A DNA stretch of 64,000 bases from Cryptomeria japonica (GCF_030272615.1 NC_081412.1:142188247-142252246); one strand, 5' to 3'; numbered from the stretch's first letter, positions 49,776 to 62,151 are shown. Notes: generated by a model not told the origin, from the letters alone. Made by a program: numbers and translations.

Positions 49776-49904
49776 TATGAATGAAATGTATGAGATGCGA
49801 TTATTATATTATCTATTTATTATTGATGTCTTGATAGAAATTGATTTGACTTATATGGTTAGATAAATAATTCATATGTTTTGAATTCTAATGCCATTAC
49901 TTAA

Positions 49905-50220
49905 TTAATTCATGATGCACCTCTAGCTATGTGATAGATGGTGATTTAAAATACATATGTGATGGATTACATGCTTATGATGATACATGTGACATTTTTT
50001 GAAATTTGTGTTTATTTATGGAATGTGGACTACTTATTAGCTATGTGATGGATGGTGATTTATGATACATATGTGATGGATTACATGTTTATGATGATAC
50101 ATATGTGATTCTTATGATGCTCAATTACATATATGATGATACATATGTGATGCTTATGATGCTTATGATACTACAGTATTTATTGTTTATCAAGTTACAA
50201 ATGTAATGCTTATGATGCTC
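49905..50220. repeat. Irregular ATGATACATATGTGATG minisatellite
   Basis: After the transposase gene, the words GATGATACATATGTGAT and GGATTACATG(C/T)TTATG repeat several times at irregular spacing. It is probably non-coding spacer between the two transposon genes. Confidence 0.65.
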
Positions 50221-50535
50221 AATTGTTGGTGCAGGAACCTAAACCCCTTTGACAAGGATCCTGCACAGTCTCATGGATCGACAGGTATAAGTCAATACAC
50301 CTTATAGAAATAATATATTTTTTAAAAATTACAAGAAAAACAAACTTCCTCAGTTTTTCAAACCTCAACATTAGTAGCAAATCTAATATAGTTATCAACA
50401 CTTGAGGCCCCAGTTGGACTTACTCAAATTTTAATCTCAACATCAACTTTATGGCCAACTTCTTCATCAATATTACCCTCATTTGCAAAATATATCTCTC
50501 ATGACCAACTAACTCTCTCATTTGATGGTGCACAG

Positions 50536-51279
50536 GTATCATCAAATAGGTATTTGTCAGATGTGTCTTCCTCGAGTGAGGGAAATGCAGGAATAGAAGA
50601 GGAAAGTGAGACATGTAGTAGATCTCAAATAGGGAGATCAACTAGAGGTCAAAAGATTAGAAGAAAATTCAATAAACACATGTAATTTTTTCTTACTTAA
50701 GGGGGGTCATGTTCTTATGATGATGAGACCAAAGGCGACATTGAGGTGCCCTTGAGGTACAAACATCTACTGAAACAATGTGTACCCAAGGAACTTCCTC
50801 CAATAAACACTGGTTTTTGTGTTAATGAGAGGATATATCGCATAGCACCTTCGTCATTACATGGTTTGGGCCTATTTTCCATGGACAACATAAAGGTCTG
50901 TTACAACAAAGTTGCTGAATTGATGGAGTTTGTTGGACCTTGTTACAATTATAATGATTGGATGCAGATTGTTCGATATAAAAAAAGTATGTGTAGGTAT
51001 GCACTGTCAGCCAATTATATACAACAAAAAGATAATGATCAAAGTAAACGAGTGGCTGTATACATTGATGGAAGGCCAAAAGCAACAGGGAATATTGCAA
51101 GTTTTATGAATAGTACACGACCTGGGTCAACTAATAAGTAACCCAATTGCATATTTGAGGCACGTGAGGAAAATTGTGTGTTTGTATGTGCGATAAAATC
51201 AATAAGTGCAGGGGAAGAGCTACTAATCGATTACAATTTGAATTGTATAGATACAAACAAAGTTACTATCATGGGGGTG
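50536..51279 (+). pseudogene. SET-domain protein encoded in the CACTA element
   Basis: The exon at 50704-51279 encodes a SET domain, the catalytic fold of protein lysine methyltransferases that use S-adenosylmethionine. Visible hallmarks are SSLHGLGLFSMDNIK (substitute for the GxG start), NIASFMNSTRPG (the position of the family's RFINHSC asparagine motif) and AIKSISAGEELLIDYN, with the catalytic Tyr in DYN. A TAA at 51139 splits the domain; CAA or GAA would fit. An upstream exon-like piece starts after an AG at 50536 and is Ser/Arg/Lys-rich (RGQKIRRKFNKHM); its join to the SET exon is unclear. No cysteine-rich pre-SET or post-SET was seen. The exon ends with a GT donor at 51280 in phase 0. 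Confidence 0.82.
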
Positions 51280-51412
51280 GTACATACTATATATATACCA
51301 TTTAAGCCAACTTCCAATTAATGAATCCAATAAAGCATTGTATTATTAAGTTTTTTTGCTAAGTCTATTGGTTTCATTTCGCTAACATTTTTATATTTTT
51401 TATTTGTCACAG

Positions 51413-54231
51413 GGCCACATGGATCCACCACATAGCACAGATAGGGGTGTAGGTCCCAACACTTCTACAGAGCAGGTAAACCTCATTGTAATTATACAAA
51501 TTAGATAGAAGCAAACTGTTACATTATGATTTTTTCTTGAGTGTTTTGAAGTAATTTTGATAGTGTTAATTATATTCTTGTCACAGACGGATGTTCGGGA
51601 TAAGGGAAAGGAACCTGTAGTACCTCTGCACCTCCATAGGGATGTGGGGTGCTCAACAGTGTTATGCGCTGATGACATCGCACTTAGCGCAAACCCTATA
51701 CAATTGGTACAAACAAATATTAGAAAAATTAGCCAAGAGATTGTTGATTTGGCAACCATAAGCACTCAGATTAATGAGATAACAGAGAGGGTGCAACTAT
51801 TGTTGCGGATAGTGGAAAACTTGCAAGTAAGCAGTAATGAAATCTTTAATCATAACAAAAGTTCAATAATGGTTTATATTTTTTTCTCTTTTATGTCATT
51901 AACTAAAATATGTATGTGTTGTTTTTATAGAAATTTATAAGGGCTCATCATCCTTGTGGCGATGATCAAGGTATTGCGGGTAGTTCAGGTGATAACCATG
52001 TTCTATATATTAAAACCACTTCTTTGGACTTGTGAACTTGCTTTTTTAATGTTTTATATATTTAATTTATTACTCTTCAGGTGCTGACATGGGTCCGAGG
52101 TTGAACCCAACTGTATTGTTGACTGCAATGTCGGCAACACATAGCATGCAGACATCATCTGTTGCACCGGCTCGTGTTGACCCGCCCACTGGTGGTAGAT
52201 CCCTCTTTTTCTCTCTCTTTCATTATGTGTTTATTACCCTTGAAGTGTTCTTTCCTGGAGGCATTTCATAGTGGCTTCATTTACTATGGCAGGAGATGCA
52301 CATGAGGATGCACCAGAGGTGACTACTGGTGATAACATACCATCATTTCCTGGATCTTCTTGTATTGCTAGTACGGGAACGTTGTAGGCCACATTGGTGG
52401 TGAGCGATGAAGAATTGATTCCCTTGAAGATACAGAAGCTTCCAGGTACTTTAAAATTATTATTATATATAGTCTAATTGTAATTTACTTATTGATCACT
52501 CATTTTGGACTAATGATCCCATTTTTTTTTTGCAGGAAATGATATTTTTTATAAAAATCTTAATGACATTACATTGCAGATATTTGGGCCCACCATACGT
52601 AAAAGGTGGAACATCATACGTGAACTAACCCTTATCCACTATTTTGATTTCATATCATTGCTAGAATAGTTTTCTTTTTATCCATTTCTTGAACTATATC
52701 AAAGGTAGCTTTAGTTTCTTTCTAAATCTAACAGGTTTGTTTTTGCTTTAAAGATGGAATGACCAAGAAAAAAAGTTAAAAGATGAACTCACAAACCGTA
52801 TGGTAGGGTTGTTTGGAAATGACACATTTGACAAGACTAAGCTCCTGGAAAAAGATGGCACATATCTAAAGTATGTGAGGGACCAATACAGGACACATTT
52901 AGAGAAGAACGTAAAGTATGAGCGTCCCCCCATGATTCTAGAGAGGGAGTGGAAGGACCTGATTTTGGATGCAAAGGAGATAATTGAAAGGAAAAAGGAA
53001 ATACACCACCAGACGCCAGAAGAAGGTATGTGATACTATTAAGAATGTGAATATGTACTAATTATTCATTATATTTATATAATCTAACATATTTCAAACT
53101 TTTCATAGATTGAGTGACACGTCAAAGGAACCAAGGCAAGACAAGAAAAGCATGGGCAACACAAACTTGGCTTTGGTGGTTATATGAAACTTGCCGCATG
53201 AATTGTAAGAATCAGTAAATTAAGTATCACATCAAAATATTTATAAATTGTAAACAATTTTTTTTGATCAAACAATACAAGCAAAATTCACAATACTAAG
53301 CAAAAATGCAGGGCTCTGAATTCAATAGAGCACCCATAGAAGATGACAAGAGAATTGGCTACCAGCAAGGCTATATAGCCGTGGCTGAACGGCTACGAGA
53401 ATTGAGTGGGTAAACACGAGATTCTGATGCATCTGTCACAATGGTAAATAAGCTAAATGAAAATTATTTCAAATTGAATACTTAACCAATAATCTATTTG
53501 ATGTTAAGTTTCAACATAAAGTGACTATTTTTTTTGAATAAGCAAGCAATGATAACACTGCGCGTGACATTGGAATGCAGCATGATAATCGTGGAACAGA
53601 ACCTATACATGAAGGTCCAGATGTGCATCCTAGTAGTGGAGGTATTCATTTGCTATTCAATTTTTTTTATGTAATTATTAATACAATTAAACATCTTAAA
53701 TTGAAAATTAGTGTTGTAATTAATGTAACCTTTATTGTTAATATTTTAGAGCATGTAGTCGATGGTGACCAAGTGGAGCATGATCCGGGTAGACAACATC
53801 AGGAACGTGATGTTCCCCAATCAGGTAAAGAGGACCACTATTATTCCTTTAAACAAATTTAATTGCAATTGGTGTATTGATTAATGTACCATTTCATATT
53901 TCAACTCCAAAGGATCTAGAGGGTGTTCAACGTGTCGAGGTTGAGTCTAGACAAAATGATGTGGAAGATGATGTGGCCCCATCAGGTAAAGAGTGTAATG
54001 ATTGTGTTCTTTAAATTAATGAAATACTTGTAACAATAATAAAAAAATGTTTTGAATTTAACCCAATTCTTTGTTATTGCAGAGGACCCTCCTTTGGTTC
54101 AGCATCCTCGTCCTTTGTATAGGACTAGGCATACATCAAGAGCACGAGAAGAGGGCAGAACATCCGAAGATGGGGGAAATGATGAAGAAGACGATGCTCC
54201 ACTTAGACTTTACATAGCTTCAAAAAAATAA
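51413..54231 (+). pseudogene. CACTA accessory protein exons (TnpA/PF03004-like), possibly fused to SET
   Basis: A chain of exons with AG/GT borders follows: 51413-51475, 51587-51826, 51931-51988, 52081-52194, 52293-52445, from 52536, 52754-53025, 53109-53204, 53312-53443, about 53546-53641, 53750-53824, 53913-53985 and 54083-54231. The first two join in phase 0 to the SET exon; most later joins are phase 1. The 51587 exon is a heptad-like helix. The 52754 exon (YVRDQYRTHLEKN, RPPMILEREWKDLI) resembles the region before the plant transposase PF03004 domain, usual for the second CACTA gene, which binds subterminal repeats. The end is acidic. In-frame stops: TAG near 52385, TGA near 53112, TAA near 53411. 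One gene or two is undecided. Confidence 0.65.
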
Positions 54232-54239
54232 AAGAGAAA

Positions 54240-54480
54240 GAAATGATTGTAATCTACCTTATTTGATAATGACTGATTTTTATGTGTTAATGAATGTAAT
54301 TATGTGCTAATGAATGTTCATGAATGATATGTGTTGATGATTATTGATGAATGTTGCGTGTTAATGAAAGTTAATGAATTTTATGTGTTAATGAACGTTA
54401 TGTGATAATGAATGAATGTTATATTTTAATAATGGATGAAAGAATGAATGAAAGAATGAATGAATGTTAGATGTTAATGG
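54240..54480. repeat. AATGAATGTTATGTGTT minisatellite
   Basis: Directly after the second transposon gene, words such as GTTAATGAATGTTATGTG and GAATGAATGAAAGAATGAATG recur in imperfect tandem order. A run of nine G lies shortly after, at about 54501. Confidence 0.7.
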
Positions 54481-55974
54481 GGAATTTAGAGTGATGTTAG
54501 GGGGGGGGGTATAGGGGCCAAATGAGCTTCCACCTTCACGTGGTTGGCCCTGTTAAGTAGAGAATATTAAACTATTCTCGAAACAAAGCGAAGCTCAATA
54601 AGATAACACACTTTTCAATATTTCATTATGTTGCACAGTTAATCTTATTGAATAATGTACATATATTGAATCTTAATTGCAGGGTCCAACAGAGCCAACA
54701 CGAACAACACCATGGTGCGACTGCAAAAGTTGTGAATATGCCTCATCATGAATAAAGCTGAATTAGCACATTCTCTATAAAATCTCAAATGCTCTATACT
54801 TTGGAAGTTTTGAAATTTTTATGATCATATCGGTCCCCTGCCTAAAAGCTTTTTTCCTTGATTTGTTTGTGATACACATTGAGAGATTTTTGTTTTCCTT
54901 TTATTTATGCATGTCTTAACCACTCTCCACATGCTTCCCATTCTTATTTAGATTGTTGTACTTTTACATATGTTGGAATTTGTAGTTCCACATACATGTT
55001 TTCTATGTTCTTTGTAACTATATGAAAAGGTGTAAAATGTGGGTATAGTCCAAAATCTTGATTACCAACAAGCTATTGTTGTTTAATAGTTCCAATGTTT
55101 GTATTAATTGAAACAGTTTAACCCTTTTAACATGTTTCATAGCAAACTTGCACTTTGTATGCAATCTTATTGTTACAGTTCAATTACTGAGGTGATGTGA
55201 TTTTCAAAAGTAATCCGACGAAAACAAAATTGGTTTTCATTTATGTATTTTATTAAAATTTTAGAGTTTCCTCATGAACATTTAAACTTAGAAAGATTTA
55301 AAAATTCAATACAAGAGTATTAGACATAATTTCTGGAGATAGAACTGAAACTCTCTCCCATGACTTCAAATTGTTTCCATGCTCTCTAGGCTAGTAGCTT
55401 TCAGACACAAAACATAGGTCTTCTAAATTATGTCCCAACATTAATTAGTTCCTTTTTCTTCTTTTTCATCCTTTTGGAAAGAGAATTGGAAATTGTTAGG
55501 AACGAACATCTTCCTAGGTGATTTGTTAAAATAAAATGGGGAACTCAATCAAATTTTAATTCACTTTGTTTTAAGTTATTATCACAATTCATTGAATTAT
55601 ACTTACAAAAGGCTTATATTTCCAAGGTAAAATATCAGTATCTTTCTTGGGTGATATTAGATAGCAGGGTCTCTTGGCTTAGACAAAATCACCCTCTCAT
55701 TGTATTCAAAGTAGATGCGTAGCAAAGCTAGATGCATCAATCGTTAAATCATAAACAAACACAAGCTCAAAAATTGTGTTACCAAGTATGCTTGGAACCT
55801 AGCCTATAACTAACTAGTTCATACTAGATATTGTTTGGATATGGTATTCAATTCTATTAGAATCTACAAAATAAATATTAACCTAGAAATTAATGTAAGT
55901 GATAACATTTTTAAAATTGTTAAATATAAATGATAATAAAATCAAAATAGCATAACATAGTTGATTTCATAAGA

Positions 55975-56250
55975 GAGAAAATGAAAAAGTTCACAATATC
56001 TTCACTCGATATCCAAGATTATTAATCCATGAGGATGAAGATGAGGATGAGATAGAAAACCAAAAGACAAGGAATTGTTTATCCAAGTTTCCAAATTTTT
56101 GAGGATAAGGAAAAAAAACATAATCCTATGAAAGAAGGAGAATGTGCAAGTAATTATCTCAAGTTAAAACAAATTAATTAAGTAAACTAAACAAACAAAT
56201 GCAATATCATACTTACGATAAAACATATCCACTTGGTGAATAAAATGGTA
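55975..56250. repeat. Diverged direct repeat, copy 1
   Basis: This matches 58760-59045 in order: CAAGATT...ATCCATGAGGAT, TAGAAAACCAAAA, TTATCCAAGTTTCCAAATTT, AAAGAAGGAGAATGTGCAA and GATAAAACATATCCA. The spacing shows small insertions. Confidence 0.8.
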
Positions 56251-58759
56251 CATTGGCACACCCCCTTAAGTGCAATTGAGGTAAGAAGAAATGGGTCACA
56301 AGGTAAGGTATCCATGTAAAATATGAAATAACCCCAAATTATAAAGAGAGTGTACCCTCTCGAAGTAGAGACTAGAAAATCCATAGGACAAAACTCCATC
56401 CCAAGTGACATATGTGAAGGATAATATAGACCCACCCCATCCCCTAAAGTTGGTGCCTCCACAAAGAAGAGAGAAAAGTAATGCAAAATGTTGAATGGTG
56501 AATGTTGTAGTAGGTTCATTTGCAACAAATGATGCACCTTACTTTCACAATATGGAAATCTTGAGTTGTCAAATTGTTGAATTCCCATTCAAGTGGAATG
56601 TAGAAAGGAATTCAGATGTATGGTTTTTGAAGCGACTCATGTGTCTTGATGTTGATGTTAAGCTGTGATTGTTCCATAGAATATTCAGGGACTACAATCA
56701 TTGAAGTGTGAGACCTTAATTAATGTGAAATATAATTTGTCATGTTGCATGATATGGTGGGGATAGAACAAGTGAATTTACAATGGGAGACAATGTAACT
56801 CAATGGGCATTGTCATCAATGAGAAGACAAATATTCTCAATTGTTTCATCAATATTTGAAAGGTGAGAGTCCACAAATAGATGTGAAATGTTTAAGTAGG
56901 CCTCCCAATGAAGTGGATCTCATAGACACGAAGAATCCTATATAGAGAATCATTAAGAGCCCTTGAAGAAGCAAATTTGAACTTCGATGAAGCAATACAT
57001 GATGGAGGAATATCTTGCAAGAGGAAATCAAATTCATTATGGTGTCATCTAGATCTGAAATGTGGTCTACTTTTCAAAAAAGTAAAGATGCTTGATAGGA
57101 ATGTGTCCTAGTGGCCGGGTGAGTCTAGAAGACATATAATCCTATTGCAAAGAATCATGGAAAGTTCTAGAAGAAGCAACTTTTAATTCTGAAGTAGCAA
57201 CGTGTATAAGAGATGTTCTCATTTGTAGATGGAGTATCAAGAGGAGGATCACTAGTCCATGGACCATGTCATTGTTGTTAAATACCTACGCTTTTGTTCA
57301 TAGTCACTTGGTGTAGGAATGAATTCAATGAGATAGGGTAGGAGATCCTACATAATGTAATTTTTCACTATCCCTTGTTTCGAGTACAAATGGTTCTCTG
57401 AATTTATCTTGACAATAGAATGTCAGAATTTAATACCATAATCCATGATGAAAACTGCCAAAAATGGAAATTTATCTTAGTTCACAATTACAAAATGCTT
57501 TTGTATAGGCCTCTCGAAGAGTAAGTACATCAAATTGAGACTTTATAAATTGAGTGTGTGTATTAGCAATCTCCCAAATTGTTCAATGGTCTCCAAACCT
57601 TGTCAATTTTTTATTTTTATTTTAACTCAAATATGTATGGTATAGGCATATCATTGGTTGTGTGATTTTTTTTTTCCTTAAATGCTTCTACGACCAAAAG
57701 AGACAAGTTTTAGATGAAAATGGGGTCTTATGGGCCTTTTTGACACAATAGTAGGTTTTTTAGACCTGAAAATGCCCCAAAAACTAGTCAATTGCCTTAA
57801 GTTACAAACAAATCCTTGTTTGTGAGCATGCTTCTTGATCTCCAATTTTGGTGGAATGAAAGATAATATTGAATTTCTAAAGCCTTTTGGATGCTTTGAA
57901 ACCACCAAAAAAAAGCTACTTTGATCACTGAAATGTTGTAGTGACTTGGATAAAAAAAGAAAACTAAGTCTAAACTTTAGAAGTTAGTTTTTTCTTGTCA
58001 AATTGTTTTCAATTTTCAAATCATCAAAGGATGCAAGAGGAGTATATTTTGTTATGACAAGATAAAAAAAAAACTTAGAATCTTTTGAAACCATTGAAAC
58101 ATGGGGACCCCTTCCCCCCCTCCAAAATCCTTATTTTTTCAGGATGCAATACTTAGGGGAAACATCCCCTTGCCGCACCACTTAGGGACTCCAAGGAGTC
58201 TCTTGACCATCTTGAGGATGCCTATGAGTCTCCCATGGCCCCCAATTAGAAACTCCAATTCTAAACAAAAATGGTGAAATTATTGTGAAAATGTCATCCA
58301 TATTAAAGGTTTGGCAATGCCCCCTAACCTTGATGGGGGCTCTGCCCCAAACCCCCCACAAGGGGCACTACCCATTGACCCGAAACCTCTACCCACCATT
58401 CTTATTGTTAATGCAATCATTTCCATTTTTTTTATGTTGACTAGTTTAAACACTTAGTATGCCAAAGTTTCATCTGCAATTCTTATACTTATTCTTAGTT
58501 TGTTCCCAAAGTTCCAAAACTCTACCACCATTGTTAATGTTCAAATTTCAATGCAATCATTGACATATTTTTAATGTTTATTGTAAAATTTACATAGTGT
58601 GGCAAAGTTTTAGTTACAGTTGTTATACTTATTCTATACACATCCTTTTATAATTTATTTTTTAAGTTGTATATATATTTGCATCCCACCCCGCCCCCTT
58701 TGTCATCCCCCTGTCATCCCCAAACTTAAGGCCTTGGTATGTTAAGATATGAAATCTCA

Positions 58760-59045
58760 CAATAGTTTCATTTGATATGTTAATCGAGGAAAAACCTACA
58801 ATATATAGCTTCCAAGATTCCAAATCCATGAGGATCATGAAGAGGTAGAAAACCAAAAAAAGAAATTTCTTATCCAAGTTTCCAAATTTGTGACAAGGAA
58901 AAAGTAGAATCTCAATCAAAGAAGGAGAATGTGCAACTCATTATCTTATTCTACCTAAGTAAAAATATTACCTAATTAAGCTTTTTAATAGTGGAATATC
59001 ACACTTAGGATAAAACATATCCAAGGTAAATAAAATATTACATTG
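58760..59045. repeat. Diverged direct repeat, copy 2
   Basis: Partner of 55975-56250, about 2.8 kb apart in the same orientation. It could be a segmental duplication in the transposon arm or two copies of a small inserted element; no terminal repeats or target duplications were found. Confidence 0.8.
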
Positions 59046-59974
59046 ATAGGCTTCTTTGGTTGCTCTAAAAGTGGTGCCTTATGAATTATGTTCTTGGATA
59101 CTAAAGTTTCCAAATTATGGCACTCTTGATAGCTTCTCGTAGAGATTGTGATTTGAAGGCTTTAACCAAACCTTTCAATGGTTTATGTTGATGTGTTTTT
59201 TATGCACTATGCAACACAAAATAAAATACTAAGTATTATATCCTCTCTTGAACAAAATCCTCCCAAGTGCTAAACTACGTGATCAAATGGGATGACTCCA
59301 AGATTCCAATAGTCAGGTCTTGACTTTATATTGCAGATAGACTCAATGATTGTGATGTGATATCTGCTGGAATCACAAGGGGGACTTACATTGCTTGGGT
59401 CAAGACCTATCCATTCTCATGTTTCATGATTGATTTACACTCCATGATTTAGGTCATCCTTGAGCAACATCTCGACTTAGCCAAATTTTGTTTTTTGTAC
59501 CCTAATTCTTTAATTTTGACCCCTTACTAGCATTACCTTAGGTTTTATTGGAATTCTTGCTTCTCTAGCATGGGCACATTTCTAGGGTTCATTCGTACAA
59601 ATTGCTCTTGATGAGCAAGCTAGTATCATGACCATGACTTAAACAAAATTTTAACTTAGTCAAATTATCTCCTCCAAACTTCTATGAGTTCATCGCCTTC
59701 ATTCTTCATCATTTGGATTTCTTTTGTCATTAGAAGGTAATTCTTGACCACCATACCTCAATCTTGACCTATGCTACCCTAAAACCCTAGAACCTAGTCA
59801 TGTTTACAATTGAGATCTTGGTGACTTGATCACTTAATACAGCTTAATCATGCAGGTCTCATCTAACTCTGACTCCAACACTTAAGAAAATCAACCCTAG
59901 CAACCAAGTACTTTGGGAAATATCTTGCAACTTGACAACATGGGTAATGATGGAGGAATTGTAGGTGAGACCTA

Positions 59975-60150
59975 TAGAGGTGAGAGAGAGAGAGAGAGGG
60001 TGAGAGGAAGAGATAATGACCTGGAGAGGGTAGAGAAACAGAAGTAGAGAGGGAGAGAAGAAGAGAGGGATGGAGAAAGAGACCTAGAGAGGGGAGAGAG
60101 AAGAGAGATAGTAGAGAGGGATAGAGAAGAGAGATAGAAGAGAGATACCA
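59975..60150. repeat. GA-rich microsatellite tract
   Basis: About 175 bases almost purely purine, built from GAGA, AGAGGG and GAGATA words. The Leu/Ser-rich frame on the other strand is a consequence of this composition. Confidence 0.88.
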
Positions 60151-60249
60151 ATGTCAATCTTTTTCTATAAATTTTTTTTTTTGAAAAATTGGCCTATTAC
60201 AACAGCCTCAAGGAGAGTTCCAATGAGGATGCTGTGCATCTGATGGCAC

Positions 60250-60482
60250 TCCTCTGTCGGAATTTTACCCTTTGGAGTCGGAATTCTGATGATAGGCCGA
60301 GATCGCGACGGTATGCTTTTGGGGTATGACCATCCATGGCGGCCATCGAAAAGGTTGGAGGTGATGTCAGAATTGCGATGACCACAAGGATAGTCAGAAC
60401 TTCAAATACAAAGTTTTCGACAACTTTTTTTGTCGATAGTTCGACGATTTGTTGTCAAAATTTTGACCCGAATGTACTAGTG
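60250..60482 (-). repeat. Right end of CACTA with subterminal GTCGGAATT words
   Basis: The terminal inverted repeat occupies the last ~28 bases (GGGTCAAA-type core to CACTA on the minus strand). Inside it are GTCGGAATT twice, GTCAGAATT and GTCAGAACTT, then TTCGACAACTTTTTTTGTCGA and TTCGACGATTTGTTGTC, which are short imperfect palindromes. Subterminal repeats of this sort are the expected binding sites of the accessory protein. Confidence 0.8.
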
Positions 60483-62151
60483 TCTTGAATCTGGTAAAAG
60501 TATTAGGGTTATTGGTCCTCTTTCTGTTGCTGAATTAGTTGATCAAATTAGAAAGGATAGAATCTTGAGTAACATACAACATTATTATGGTGATATGGAT
60601 GTTAAAGAGCAAAAGGAAATAGAAGAATTAGTTTTGTTGTACTTAGACATATATAAGAAAGCTTTACTTAAGATTGAGAAGCAAATACCGACAGATTTGT
60701 ATAATAAGTTAGATGCTAGGAGGTTATCTACTATTGAGGAAGACAAACATATAAAGATTTAGGAATTATTAATTGTTTGTGGGGCTATAACTGGAGATGA
60801 GATGCAACAGTGTCTAGATTTTGCTAACAAAACAATTTTCTAGAGTAGAAACCAACATATAAGTCTTATGGTTGGCTAAGTAAATAAGATTGGTAAGGAA
60901 ATTCATGAGGCTTGGGTTAAATTATTTGTTGATAAACAAGGTTTCTTTACATCACCGAATACACCACCTAAGTTTGGCATTCTAGAAATCTCAGTTGATG
61001 CTAAGGGTAAAGGTATACTAGGTGGAGATCCACTGGTCTTGGAACAAAAAATAACTGAGGACATTCCTCTGACAGTAACACATGTACATGATGTAGAGAT
61101 CAACATATCAGTAGAAGACAATCCTCCTCTGATAATTGATGTTGACATAATTAAAATTCATGAGGTAGAGGTTGTAGAAATAACTATACCAAGTGGCAAA
61201 TCCACCAGTGCTGAGTAGAAGATAAATGGTGCAATTGAATAGAAGGCAGAGGAGAAAGGTCAAGATGAACAAACTGAAGTTAGGGTACCGACACCCTCTC
61301 CAGCTGTTGGTCCCTCATTGTTGGTACTTGACTCATTTAGTCAAGAAGATTTTGGCTATTTTGGGAATAAGAATATTGAGCAACTGAGCAATTTTGAATT
61401 GATGTTTGTTGTGGCTCAGAAATTGAGGAAGAAAGGATCAGAGGATAAATGGGTTATTGAGAAGGCTATCCCAATTTTGTAGCAACTTGCACTGGAATGC
61501 AAGATATATCAGGTTGCAAGTCCATCCGATAAGTTGAAAGGTTTGACTGAGCACATTGCAAAAGAGTATAAAACTCTTCAACAAGTGTCAAACCAGTAGT
61601 TGGTGGAAAGGTATAATACAACTAGAAAGGTCACCTATGATAATATGATCACATCCAAAAAAGATAAGCTGATAGAAGAGATGACAAGGATTGATGAAGA
61701 TTTTCATCAATGTAGTCGCATATACCAGTCTTGCACTAACATAGCTAAACTAAGAGCAGACATAGATAATAAAATTAAGGTAGATAAGGACAAGTTGGAA
61801 CAACTTGTAGTCACTTTTGATGGTACTGAATCATTGACCAGCTCTGTTGATGGTCAAATTTTTCTTTTAGAGTCTGAAATTTCAGCCCTGGAAAAGGAAA
61901 AGGACAAGATAATTTGGCAGGCCAGAGAATTAAGAGGTTTGGTAAGTCCCCGATTTAATACTTTGTTACTTCATAAGAGGGAATGTATGGACCATATGAA
62001 TATGCCCACACCAACAACCCTAACAGAAGAAGAACTGCACACTTACATTTTGAACGGGTTTGTATCAATTTTAGGAACTCTAAAATCTAGCTGGGATACT
62101 TATTTGGCATTTTTGAAGAGTGCTTATCCAGATATTTTCAAGTACATTTAG
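60483..62151 (+). pseudogene. Element C ORF2, C-terminal helical part
   Basis: The frame that broke at 40924 resumes here without a shift. It encodes LSVAELVDQIRKDRIL and EIEELVLLYLDIYKKALLK, aligned with elements A and B. A long helical stretch follows (DKLIEEMTRIDEDFHQCSRIY, then ISALEKEKDKIIWQ). The tail TYILNGFVSILGTLKSSWD parallels element A. In-frame stops near 60760, 60843, 61218, 61242, 61480 and 61598 mostly fit C-to-T in CAG. The final TAG ends at 62151, 255 bases before the 3' LTR. Function unknown; predicted coiled coil. Confidence 0.8.

Larger units (their letters stand above)
54481..59970. other. Non-coding right arm of CACTA
   Basis: About 5.5 kb without a recognised gene. Short open frames (for example minus strand 56588-56187) show no family motif and are probably chance. 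It includes a diverged direct repeat (see 55975-56250 and 58760-59045) and a block near 58320-58380 with GGGGGCTCTGCCCC next to CCCCCCACAAGGGG, GC-rich against the surroundings. Confidence 0.5.
40925..60482 (+). mobile_element. CACTA/EnSpm DNA transposon, 19.6 kb, complete ends
   Basis: The left end reads CACTAATACATTTGGGGTC and the right end, read inwards on the minus strand, CACTAGTACATTCGGGTC. These are imperfect terminal inverted repeats of about 20-28 bases starting with CACTA. The flanks carry the three-base duplication tct. The insertion point lies inside element C ORF2, and removing the transposon with one duplication restores that frame exactly. Cargo on the plus strand is a TNP2 transposase gene (45389-49775) and a second locus with SET-domain and accessory-protein exons (50536-54231). 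The remaining 10 kb is non-coding. Confidence 0.95.

Noticed and set aside
49439-49866. Poly-Ser, poly-Ile and poly-Met open frames
   Set aside because: They are alternative readings of the GGTGAT/GAT microsatellite; only the Asp/Gly reading continues the transposase exon.
51400-51765. 121-codon minus-strand frame over the second CACTA locus
   Set aside because: Antisense shadow of two plus-strand exons that have clean splice borders.
56187-56588. 133-codon minus-strand frame in the CACTA right arm
   Set aside because: No recognised motif, no splice or element context, and it overlaps the edge of a diverged repeat; likely chance.
58320-58380. GC-rich inverted words resembling a transposon terminus
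   Set aside because: No target duplication or matching partner end could be found, so no separate element is called.
59972-60157. Leu/Ser-rich minus-strand frame
   Set aside because: Produced by the GA-rich microsatellite.
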